5,562 nucleotides of DNA, taken from the NCBI GenBank assembly GCA_003486785.1, contig DNFZ01000003.1, positions 1 through 5,562 on the forward strand, written 5' to 3'. The position numbers and the translations under genes were made by a program. Positions 1 to 5,562 of this stretch are shown here, piece after piece. Position 1 is the stretch's first letter. Each line of letters opens with the position of its first letter. The DNA is from Clostridiales bacterium (GTDB taxonomy: Bacteria > Bacillota > Clostridia > Christensenellales > CAG-138). The notes under the pieces were generated by a model. That model had not been told where the DNA came from. It worked only from the letters and a program-made list of their open reading frames with translations, and made no database searches.

Positions 1-195
1 GGCTGTAACGCAGCTGCTGCGTCCGCCGATACTCGACCTGCCAGAACTTGGCGGGTGTTTTGTCGGCGGCGGCTCTCGGAAGGCACTTCGGCGGCTTTGG
101 TTCGGGTCGGCTTTCAGCCGGTGACCAACCCTCTCTTGGAACTGCTTGCGTTTCGCTTACTCTTTTCCGATCAATCGCCTTGTTTTGTTTTTGTT
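1..195 (-). promoter_or_regulatory. T-box riboswitch leader (partial, runs off left edge)
   Basis: Read on the minus strand, this stretch has the order of elements of a T-box leader, which binds uncharged tRNA and controls aminoacyl-tRNA synthetase, amino-acid biosynthesis or transporter genes. Visible elements: a basal stem I pairing TCGGAA (165-170) with TTCCGA (76-81); a GAGTA motif at 158-162; GTTC (139-142) pairing with GAAC (100-103); an AAGAGA bulge (132-137); a terminal stem GGGTTGG (125-131) with CCGACCC (104-110); a specifier-side GAA at 87-89. Stem II follows as a perfect 7-bp pairing (63-69 with 23-29) next to an AGTA motif (30-33), then a perfect 6-bp hairpin (8-22) in the stem III position. 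The next bases, GTTACAGCC, resemble the run-up to a T-box antiterminator, but the diagnostic TGGNACCGCG would lie beyond position 1. The specifier codon is uncertain: GTG (84-86, Val) or TGC (83-85, Cys). The regulated gene is not in the window. The call rests on recognised motifs and hand pairing. Confidence 0.8.
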
Positions 196-200
196 ATCTT

Positions 201-230
201 AGTTTATTTGAATTCTGCTTGTTGTGTCAA
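201..230 (-). promoter_or_regulatory. Sigma-A-like promoter for the T-box leader
   Basis: On the minus strand a perfect -35 hexamer TTGACA (225-230) is followed after 18 nt by TAAACT (201-206), which matches the -10 consensus at four of six positions. Transcription would start near 194, about 25 nt before the first conserved T-box stem at 165-170. The position just upstream of the leader supports both calls. It lies back to back with the proS promoter, about 110 bp away. Confidence 0.7.
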
Positions 231-341
231 GATGCAATGTGACTTTCTCACAGAACAATTCCGGCATAGATCATGCAGAGATTCGCTGTTTAGAATCAAC
301 TCGCCTTCAAATCAAAATCCCGTATTCGGCTTCGTTCCCCC

Positions 342-370
342 TTGTCAAATCTCTCTTTCTGGGCGATAAT
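342..370 (+). promoter_or_regulatory. Sigma-A-like promoter for proS
   Basis: TTGTCA (342-347) and GATAAT (365-370) are separated by exactly 17 nt, and each differs from the sigma-A consensus at one position. Transcription would begin near 377 and give a leader of roughly 39 nt before the proS start. That is too short for a T-box or any other large riboswitch, so proS itself does not appear to be controlled by tRNA-dependent antitermination. The stretch 231-341 between the two divergent promoters shows no gene or clear motif. Confidence 0.72.
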
Positions 371-400
371 AAGATGTTTTTAACGATAAATAAGGCGATC

Positions 401-407
401 GAGGTGA
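401..407 (+). promoter_or_regulatory. Ribosome binding site that fixes the proS start
   Basis: GAGGTGA lies 8 nt upstream of the ATG at 416. The other in-frame starts are worse: ATG at 224 lies upstream of the predicted promoter, ATG at 374 has no purine-rich site before it, and ATG at 422 would be 14 nt away. This site therefore selects 416 as the start. Confidence 0.75.
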
Positions 408-415
408 ACTGGATT

Positions 416-2146
416 ATGAGAATGAGCGAACTGCTCGGCGAGCGTTACAAGGAAAAACCCGCAGATTGCAGCATCGAAAGCCACGCGCTCATGGTGCGCG
501 GCGGCTATATCAAGCAGGTCAATACCGGCGTATACACGCTTCTGCCGCCTGCGCGCCGCATCACGCAGAAGATCGAGCGCATCATCCGAGAGGAGATGGA
601 CGCAATCGGCGGACAGGAGGTGCTCTTCCCCGTCGTGCTGCCTGCCGATCTGTGGCGGGAGAGCGGACGTTTTACGAGCGTAGGCAAGGAGCTTGTTCGC
701 CTCACAGATCGTATGGGCGCGGATATGGTGCTCGGCATGACGCACGAAGAGGCAGCGGTGCATCTATCGCGCGATTGCGCCAAGAGCTACGCCAAGTATC
801 CATTCATGATCTATCAGATTCAAACCAAGTTTCGCGACGAACCGCGTGCCCGCGGCGGCTTGATCCGCGTGCGGGAGTTCACGATGAAGGACGCCTATTC
901 CTTCCACACCACGCAAGCCGATCTGGAGGCGTATTACGAGCGCTGCTATGTTGCATACGAGCGCATCTTCAAGCGCGCGGGCTGCAAAAACGTCATCGCG
1001 GTGCTCTCCGACTCCGGCATGATGGGCGGGCGCGTGTCTCACGAGTTCATGCTGCTCACCGACATCGGCGAGGACACGCTTGTCATCTGCGATAGCTGCG
1101 ACTTCAAAGCGAACATCGAAGCCTGCGCCAGCGAGGTGGACAACTCCGCCCTCTTTGCAACCGAAGCGCTCACCCTCGTGCCCACGCCGGAGATGGCGAC
1201 CATAGAGGATGTCGCGCGGTATCTGCAAAAGCCACACAACGCAACCTGCAAAGCCGTGGTCTATCAGCGCAATGCGGACGATAGCTATGTCGTCGTCTTT
1301 GTGCGCGGGGATCTCGACGTGCACGAAACCAAGCTGCGCAACACCGTCGGCGCGGAGATCCACCCCGCCGTGATCACGCCGGAGAGCGGCATCGTCGCGG
1401 GCTTCATCGGCCCCATGGGGCTTGATAACAAGAAGATCACCGTCTTGTTTGACCGCTCGCTGGAGGGCATTGGCGCGGTGGTTTGCGGCGCGAACAAGCA
1501 GGACTATCACTACACGGGCTTCAACATCGAGCGCGATTACGGCAAGGTCGCCTTTGTAGACGTTGCCCGCGCGGTTCCCGGCGGCATCTGCCCCGTCTGC
1601 GGCAAGCCTACGATGCGCATCAGCAACGGCATCGAGGTGGGCAATATCTTCCAGCTGGGCGATAAATACACCAAGAGCATGAGCATGCAGTATCTCGACG
1701 AAAACGGCGCGCTGCAGTACCCCATCATGGGCTGCTACGGCATTGGAGTAGGCCGCATGGCCGCGAGCGTCTGCGAAGAGAGCCACGATGAATACGGCCC
1801 CGTCTGGCCGATCAGCATTGCGCCGTGGGAGGCGCAGATCTGCGTGCTGCGCGCCGATCAGGAGGAGCCAAAGCGCATTGGCGAATCGCTCTATGCCGCG
1901 CTGCAAAAAGCGGGCGTGGAGACCATCATCGACGATCGCGCGGTCAGCGCAGGCGTCGTGTTTTCAGAAGCCGACCTCATCGGCGCACCGATTCGCCTCA
2001 CCGTCAGCCCCCGCAACCTTGCGGACGGCATGATCGAGCTCACCACGCGCGACAAGCGGGTGAAAAAGCAGGTGCCGGTTGCGGAGGCGCTCACAGCCGT
2101 GCTCGAACTCAAATCGCAACTCTTTGCGGAGCTGGATCAGTCATGA
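416..2146 (+). CDS. proS: Prolyl-tRNA synthetase (proline--tRNA ligase), bacterial type
   Basis: This cytoplasmic class II enzyme uses ATP to attach proline to tRNA-Pro. The 576-residue product has the usual length for the bacterial form with an insertion domain. Class II motif 1 lies around residues 30-77. Motif 2 begins at FRDE (139-142) and continues through RGGLIRVREF. Motif 3 is GCYGIGVGR (439-447). Between motifs 2 and 3, at about residues 224-406, sits the INS editing domain related to YbaK, which in this family hydrolyses mischarged Ala-tRNA-Pro. Its family-typical lysine falls at K279. The C-terminal anticodon-binding domain (about 470-576) contains DDR and DLIGAPIRL. Cysteine pairs occur at 225/228 and 392/395. 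The usual RGIEVGH segment reads NGIEVGN (404-410). The start at 416 is chosen from the ribosome binding site and from homology beginning at MSELLGERYKEKPADC. An upstream extension to 224 would precede the promoter. The 3' end overlaps the next gene by 4 nt. Confidence 0.97.
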   Translation: MRMSELLGERYKEKPADCSIESHALMVRGGYIKQVNTGVYTLLPPARRITQKIERIIREEMDAIGGQEVLFPVVLPADLWRESGRFTSVGKELVRLTDRMGADMVLGMTHEEAAVHLSRDCAKSYAKYPFMIYQIQTKFRDEPRARGGLIRVREFTMKDAYSFHTTQADLEAYYERCYVAYERIFKRAGCKNVIAVLSDSGMMGGRVSHEFMLLTDIGEDTLVICDSCDFKANIEACASEVDNSALFATEALTLVPTPEMATIEDVARYLQKPHNATCKAVVYQRNADDSYVVVFVRGDLDVHETKLRNTVGAEIHPAVITPESGIVAGFIGPMGLDNKKITVLFDRSLEGIGAVVCGANKQDYHYTGFNIERDYGKVAFVDVARAVPGGICPVCGKPTMRISNGIEVGNIFQLGDKYTKSMSMQYLDENGALQYPIMGCYGIGVGRMAASVCEESHDEYGPVWPISIAPWEAQICVLRADQEEPKRIGESLYAALQKAGVETIIDDRAVSAGVVFSEADLIGAPIRLTVSPRNLADGMIELTTRDKRVKKQVPVAEALTAVLELKSQLFAELDQS

Positions 2147-3219
2147 GTAATCGCATGAACCGCCACTTTGTCTCTTTCGTGATCTCTCTTTTTGCCGTGT
2201 TTGCGCTCGCGCTTAGCTTCTTCGGCTGTGCCGCGCCCGCCGCGTCTTCCGCGTTGCAGACTGTCACGGCGCCCCCCCATGAGCAAGCATCGCCTTCGCC
2301 CGCGGCAACCGCGTCGCCAACGCAAACGCCTGCGTCCACGCCGGAGCCCACGCCCGATCCCGCGCTTGAGCCTGTCACGTTCGCGTGGATCAGCGACACG
2401 CAAGGCTATGCCTCCAGCTTTCCGGATTCCCTCCCGATCATGACGAAATGGATCGTTGCAAACCGCGAGCGGCTGAATATTCAGTATGTAATACACACAG
2501 GGGATATCGTCAACGACATGCTGCGCAAAAGGGAATGGAAGGCCGTGGAGGTCGCGTTTGACGAGTTTATCGGCAAAATACCGTTCTTTGCAATCGCGGG
2601 CAACCACGACAACAAGGGCATGATGCACATGTATGACGACTTTCATGCGCTCATGAGCCGTCAAAACTACACCGAGTATCCCACATTCGGAGGTGAAGAG
2701 GCGCTTGGACGTCGGCGTTATGATCTGGTTACCATCGGCTATGAGGACTTCATCCTCATCGGGACCGGATATTCCTTGCAGAAATCGGACTACGATTGGC
2801 TCAACCGCGTGCTCGCAGAGCATTCCGACCGCACGGCGATTCTCGTTGCGCACTGGTATCTTGAGCTCAAGGCGACGGACGCGCTATATGGCGATGCGAA
2901 GACGCTGCGCCGCGTGGTCGCCGCCAACCCGAATGTGCGCTATGTGCTCTGCGGACACAGGCACGGCCTTCGCCATGCTGAGGAGCTGTATGACGACGAC
3001 GGCGACGGAACGCCGGATCGCGTCGTTCAGGCGATCATGGTCGATTATCAGGGCTTGCCGAATGGCGGCGAGGGGTATTTCATGCTGCTCACTTTCAACG
3101 TAGTCGAGCGGACGGTGTCCATCACCTCGTATTCACCGGTGCTTGACGATTATAATTATTATGAGGACGAGTCGCTGGAGACGTTCACCATGCCGCTCTC
3201 AACGGTCAATCAGAAGTAA
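2143..3219 (+). CDS. Predicted lipoprotein metallophosphoesterase (calcineurin-like)
   Basis: The 358-residue product starts with an export signal: basic residues 4-8, a hydrophobic stretch 9-27, then a lipobox-like LSFFGC with C29. The phenylalanine at -3 is not the typical residue. After cleavage it would be tethered to the outer face of the membrane. Residues 36-76 form a Pro/Thr/Ser/Ala-rich spacer. A calcineurin-like phosphoesterase domain follows: SDTQ (84-87), GDIVND (120-125), GNHD (153-156), a metal-ligand-type H237 in VAHW, and GHRH (271-274). These supply the aspartate, asparagine and histidine ligands of a two-metal centre. The usual first motif DxH is DTQ here, a variant found in some family members. 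An acidic loop DDDGDGTPD (284-292) resembles a calcium-binding loop. The substrate is unknown; phosphomonoesters, phosphodiesters or nucleotides are possible. The start ATG overlaps the proS stop (ATGA), with a weak GGAG 11 nt upstream, so expression is probably coupled to proS. An alternative start at 2155 has a poorer site. Confidence 0.9.
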   Translation: MSNRMNRHFVSFVISLFAVFALALSFFGCAAPAASSALQTVTAPPHEQASPSPAATASPTQTPASTPEPTPDPALEPVTFAWISDTQGYASSFPDSLPIMTKWIVANRERLNIQYVIHTGDIVNDMLRKREWKAVEVAFDEFIGKIPFFAIAGNHDNKGMMHMYDDFHALMSRQNYTEYPTFGGEEALGRRRYDLVTIGYEDFILIGTGYSLQKSDYDWLNRVLAEHSDRTAILVAHWYLELKATDALYGDAKTLRRVVAANPNVRYVLCGHRHGLRHAEELYDDDGDGTPDRVVQAIMVDYQGLPNGGEGYFMLLTFNVVERTVSITSYSPVLDDYNYYEDESLETFTMPLSTVNQK

Positions 3220-3265
3220 CCACGCAGCGCCTCATACGGCTCCTTTTAGCCTCTGAACAACACAC

Positions 3266-3298
3266 AGCGCCCCGGTTTGCACCGCGGCGCTATTTTTT
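3266..3298 (+). terminator. Rho-independent terminator of the proS operon
   Basis: AGCGCC (3266-3271) pairs with GGCGCT (3286-3291). After one C-C mismatch, CGGT (3273-3276) pairs with ACCG (3281-3284) around a TTGC loop. The hairpin is followed by A and six T residues (3293-3298). It lies 46 nt after the phosphoesterase stop codon. Read on the minus strand the hairpin is followed by GTGTGTTGTTC and not by a clean T-run, so it is at best a weak terminator for the convergent gene. Confidence 0.88.
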
Positions 3299-3321
3299 CT
3301 CTTGCTCTAAGCAGAAGTCCG

Positions 3322-5268
3322 CTACTTCGTCTTTTTGAGTTCAATCGCGCAGTCTTGCTCCATCAGCCAGCCAAACTCCTCGGCCGGCATGGGGCGCGCA
3401 TAGTAATACCCCTGGATGCGGTCGATGCCAAGCGCCCGCACGATCTCGTCCTGCGCCTCGGTCTCCACCCCTTCCGCCAGCGCAACGACGTGCATGCTGC
3501 GAAGCCCGGCCACGAGCGTTTGCAGCATTCCGCGTGATTTTGGGTTGTTTGCAATGCCGCGTATAAACCCCTTGTCGATCTTCACGCACTCAAACGGCAG
3601 CGTCATGACGTTGACCAGATTGCTATAACCTGTGCCAAAGTCGTCTAGATATACGCCGATACCGAGGCGGTTGAGTTCGTTCATGGTCGCGTGAGCGCGT
3701 TCAAGATCTTCAAGCAGCACCATTTCGGTGATCTCCAGCTTGATCTGCTTTGGCTCAATGCCGTATTGGTCGAGCAGTATTTGCAGATGATGAACCGTCT
3801 CGTCAAACTCATCCTGCTGAGAAGATACGTTGATCGAGAGCCAGCCGATGTTCGTGTTTTTGCTCGCCTGCAAAAATGCGCAGGCTTTTTCCATAACCAT
3901 CAAGCCGAGCTCGGTTGCAATACCGGTCTCGATGGCAATCGGAATAAACTCGCCAGGGGATATCGCCCTGCCGCTGTCCTCGTTGAGGCGGAGGAGTACC
4001 TCTCCACCGGTAAACTTCTGTCGCCGGATGTCAAAGACCGGCTGAATATTGAGGAAGAACAGGTCTTCCCGGAGCGCTTTTTCCATTTGGGAAATCACAT
4101 AGCTTCTGCGCGCAAATTGCTGCTTGAGCTGTTCTGAAAAGCGAACGGGCTTGCCGTTCGGGTCCTGCTTGGCGAGGCGCGTTGCGTACTCCAGCGACGC
4201 GATGACCTCGTCCACGCCGGATGCATGCGTGGGATACTCGACATCCGCAAATATCGCCTGCAACTGCGCTTGGTACTCATTCGTCTTCCAGCTCTCGCCG
4301 AACCGGCTCATAATCGAGCAAAACATCGCTTCATATGCCAGTTTCTCCATCTTCGTCACAACGAGCGTAAACTGCACGCCGGATGTTCGATAGACGGTTG
4401 CACGAGGCTCGAGCGTAGAAAGGAACGCGCCAACCGCGCAGAGAAACGCATCGCCCGCACGCTGGCCAAGCTGACCGTTGACCTGTTTGAAGTTTTTCAG
4501 CCCGATGATGATGATGCGATATGGCGTTTTGCGCTGGCACAGGCGGCTGATGTCGTTGAAGAACGCCTCGCGATTGGATAGCTCTGTCAGCGCGTCAACA
4601 CGCGCGCGCTGCTGCTGCCCCGCGATAAAGAGCGTCAGCAGCGAATAGCTGATGATGGTGCCGGTGAGAATGGTTTGCTGGAAGAGATACTGCACGAAGC
4701 CGAGAAACGCCGCGATGGAAGGCAGCACAAACAGGATCAGCCGAAACGATTTTTTCACGCGGTTTCGTTCGAGCGCGCCAACCCACACGACGCTCACAAT
4801 CGCGATGGCCAGATACAACAGCCCGATGATGTTGAGCGGTCCTCTTTGATACAGCCCCTGCTCGTCAAAACGAAACAGCCAGCCGGTCGAAAGGTTGACG
4901 AAAACGAGCGCGACTTCCAGCGCAAAAAAACTAAGCGCGACGATAACGGCGGTCTTGAGCCTCCGTTCGCCAAATCGCCTTTCAAACATGGTGAAGTATG
5001 TCGTGATGGATACCATCGTCGTCACGACGGCAATGGAGAAATAATAAAACGAATTGACGACGACGCTGAATGCCACGGGAACGCGCGCCGCGTGTTCAAT
5101 CGTGTAGATCGCGACGATGTTGTTGACGATGGCAATCAGCGAAAATAACAGTGCAAACCGAAATGTGAGCTCTTTGGGAGTGGTCGCTTTTTTATCGAAG
5201 AGCATATAGACGCCAATCAGCGCCAATAGTACGCAGGATATATATTCCGGAACGATGATGTACTTCAA
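3322..5268 (-). CDS. Seven-helix membrane protein with degenerate GGDEF and intact EAL domain (probable c-di-GMP phosphodiesterase)
   Basis: The 648-residue product has an N-terminal membrane region with about seven hydrophobic segments (near residues 6-24, 35-55, 65-90, 104-125, 144-166, 176-197, 200-217), a likely sensor or anchor. A GGDEF domain follows (about 222-380). It keeps the DALTELSNREAF entry motif (225-236), but GGDEF itself is SGVQF (296-300) and the metal-binding aspartate region reads IIGLKNF, so diguanylate cyclase activity is unlikely. The EAL domain (about 390-640) looks complete: EVLLR (423-427), N480, EITE (512-515), DDFGTGYS (542-549), K564 in KIDKGFI, E599 and E602 in AEGVET, and QG (619-620). 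EAL domains hydrolyse c-di-GMP to pGpG, and degenerate GGDEF partners often bind GTP as regulators; that role is inferred here. The start is TTG (5266-5268), with GGGAG 11 nt upstream at 5280-5284 and no better in-frame start nearby. The stop is TAG. It appears monocistronic and converges on the proS unit. Confidence 0.93.
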   Translation of the reverse strand: MKYIIVPEYISCVLLALIGVYMLFDKKATTPKELTFRFALLFSLIAIVNNIVAIYTIEHAARVPVAFSVVVNSFYYFSIAVVTTMVSITTYFTMFERRFGERRLKTAVIVALSFFALEVALVFVNLSTGWLFRFDEQGLYQRGPLNIIGLLYLAIAIVSVVWVGALERNRVKKSFRLILFVLPSIAAFLGFVQYLFQQTILTGTIISYSLLTLFIAGQQQRARVDALTELSNREAFFNDISRLCQRKTPYRIIIIGLKNFKQVNGQLGQRAGDAFLCAVGAFLSTLEPRATVYRTSGVQFTLVVTKMEKLAYEAMFCSIMSRFGESWKTNEYQAQLQAIFADVEYPTHASGVDEVIASLEYATRLAKQDPNGKPVRFSEQLKQQFARRSYVISQMEKALREDLFFLNIQPVFDIRRQKFTGGEVLLRLNEDSGRAISPGEFIPIAIETGIATELGLMVMEKACAFLQASKNTNIGWLSINVSSQQDEFDETVHHLQILLDQYGIEPKQIKLEITEMVLLEDLERAHATMNELNRLGIGVYLDDFGTGYSNLVNVMTLPFECVKIDKGFIRGIANNPKSRGMLQTLVAGLRSMHVVALAEGVETEAQDEIVRALGIDRIQGYYYARPMPAEEFGWLMEQDCAIELKKTK

Positions 5269-5304
5269 GCCCGCGTATACTCCCTTTGGTGATTTTACTT
5301 ATGT

Positions 5305-5333
5305 ATAGTACACCAACGGTTAAATAATATCAA
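5305..5333 (-). promoter_or_regulatory. Sigma-A-like promoter for the EAL gene
   Basis: On the minus strand TTGATA (5328-5333) is followed after 17 nt by TACTAT (5305-5310), matching the consensus at five and four of six positions. Transcription would start near 5298 and leave a leader of about 30 nt before the TTG start. That is too short for a c-di-GMP riboswitch in the leader. The surrounding DNA is AT-rich, as expected for a promoter region. Confidence 0.6.
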
Positions 5334-5379
5334 CTAAACTTTTTTTATGTAATTATTCCTTTTATATTCTCAGAAAATC

Positions 5380-5395
5380 TGTTGATTTTTCAACA
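5380..5395 (-). repeat. Short AT-rich hairpin, possible weak terminator
   Basis: TGTTGA and TCAACA form a perfect 6-bp inverted repeat around a four-base A loop on the minus strand. It is followed by GATTTTCT, which is T-rich but not a full T-run. It could end transcription of the minus-strand gene entering from the right edge, but it is weak and may be chance in AT-rich DNA. Confidence 0.3.
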
Positions 5396-5423
5396 TATTC
5401 GTCCGTTTTTCCATATTCGTTAC

Positions 5424-5468
5424 ACAGCGCAAGCAGAGTTGACTGCAAAATGTCACAACCAACGCTGT
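5424..5468. repeat. Imperfect inverted repeat in intergenic DNA
   Basis: ACAGCG (5424-5429) and CGCTGT (5463-5468) are perfect inverted arms. Inside them GTTGAC (5438-5443) can pair with GTCACAAC (5452-5459) with a 2-nt bulge, giving a two-part stem about 45 nt long. There is no T-run on either side, so it does not look like an intrinsic terminator. Its role is unknown: RNA structure after the right-edge gene, a protein-binding site, or chance. Confidence 0.35.
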
Positions 5469-5512
5469 CGAAAAAGCAAGTTTTGTTAATATTTACTCTG
5501 TTTAATAGATGA

Positions 5513-5562
5513 TTATTGAATAAACGAAGGCGCATACATACGCTCGTAGTAGTCCACATACT
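5513..5562 (-). CDS. C-terminal end of an unidentified gene (partial, enters from right edge)
   Basis: On the minus strand a frame open to the window edge reads YVDYYERMYAPSFIQ and then TAA at 5513-5515. Most codons (GTG, GAC, TAC, GAG, GCG, TCG) match the GC-rich usage of the other genes, and the DNA turns sharply AT-rich right after the stop, which suggests a true gene end. Fifteen residues are too few to identify the family. The gene would lie upstream of the EAL gene in the same direction, about 245 bp away. A different frame over the same bases gives a 65-codon open frame (5362-5559), which I consider spurious. Confidence 0.55.
   Translation of the reverse strand, partial: YVDYYERMYAPSFIQ

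Larger units (their letters stand above)
5269..5512. other. AT-rich intergenic region
   Basis: This 244-bp stretch separates the right-edge gene from the EAL gene. It holds the EAL promoter (5305-5333), the Shine-Dalgarno-like GGGAG (5280-5284, minus strand), a short hairpin (5380-5395) and a longer inverted repeat (5424-5468). Beyond these I see no convincing gene or RNA. The base composition is clearly more AT-rich than that of the flanking coding DNA. Confidence 0.6.

Noticed and set aside
48..369. Plus-strand open frames of 64 and 104 codons in the left region
   Set aside because: They overlap the T-box leader and both divergent promoters, and their products show no family signature.
224..415. 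N-terminal extension of ProRS from the ATG at 224
   Set aside because: The extension lies upstream of the predicted proS promoter, has no similarity to ProRS, and a good ribosome binding site supports the start at 416.
764..1906. Long minus-strand open frame (380 codons) inside proS
   Set aside because: It lies antisense to a clearly conserved ProRS, has no recognisable domain, and is of the kind expected opposite GC-rich coding DNA.
1825..2142. Upstream extension of the phosphoesterase frame into proS
   Set aside because: It would overlap proS by about 320 bp with Arg-rich shadow sequence and would bury the lipoprotein signal; the ATG at 2143 places the signal at the N-terminus.
2260..2370. 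Apparent low-complexity repeat in the phosphoesterase gene
   Set aside because: It encodes the Pro/Thr/Ala-rich spacer that commonly follows the lipobox in surface lipoproteins; no exact repeat unit is seen.
2137..2853. Minus-strand open frame (238 codons) opposite the phosphoesterase gene
   Set aside because: The product is Arg/His-rich with low-complexity GRRGR runs, typical of an antisense shadow; the plus strand carries all the metallophosphoesterase motifs.
3675..4137. Plus-strand open frames (for example 3691-4137) opposite the EAL domain
   Set aside because: The minus strand over this stretch encodes the conserved EAL catalytic motifs; the plus-strand products have no family signature.
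5362..5559. Minus-strand 65-codon open frame in the right intergenic region
   Set aside because: It overlaps the better-supported gene tail at 5513-5562 in another frame, has no clear ribosome binding site within the window, and its product has no recognisable features.

Overview
The window looks like a chromosomal segment of a moderately GC-rich Bacillota (Firmicutes), most likely a clostridial lineage. This is inferred from a T-box-type tRNA-sensing leader, sigma-A-like promoters, purine-rich ribosome binding sites, a TTG start codon and a clostridial-type ProRS sequence. Species cannot be assigned from sequence alone.

Left part (1-415): a divergent regulatory region. On the minus strand, a promoter at 201-230 drives a T-box leader that runs off the left edge. 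Stem I, a possible specifier loop, stem II with an AGTA motif and a stem III-like hairpin are visible. The antiterminator and the controlled gene lie outside the window. On the plus strand, a good promoter (342-370) and a ribosome binding site (401-407) serve proS, which has a short leader and no T-box of its own.

Centre (416-3298): a two-gene plus-strand unit. proS encodes a full-length bacterial prolyl-tRNA synthetase with an editing (INS) domain. It overlaps by 4 nt (ATGA) a gene for a predicted lipoprotein with a calcineurin-like metallophosphoesterase domain. An intrinsic terminator (3266-3298) ends the unit.

Right part (3322-5562): a convergent minus-strand gene encodes a seven-helix membrane protein with a degenerate GGDEF domain and an apparently complete EAL domain, so it is probably a c-di-GMP phosphodiesterase. 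It starts with TTG and has its own promoter in an AT-rich intergenic region. At the right edge the last codons of another minus-strand gene are visible.

The genes do not form an obvious pathway: they are a translation enzyme, a cell-surface phosphoesterase and a second-messenger signalling protein. I see no mobile element, CRISPR array, or tRNA or rRNA gene. The least ordinary items are the partial T-box leader, the translational coupling of proS to a surface enzyme, and a structured inverted repeat in the right intergenic region.
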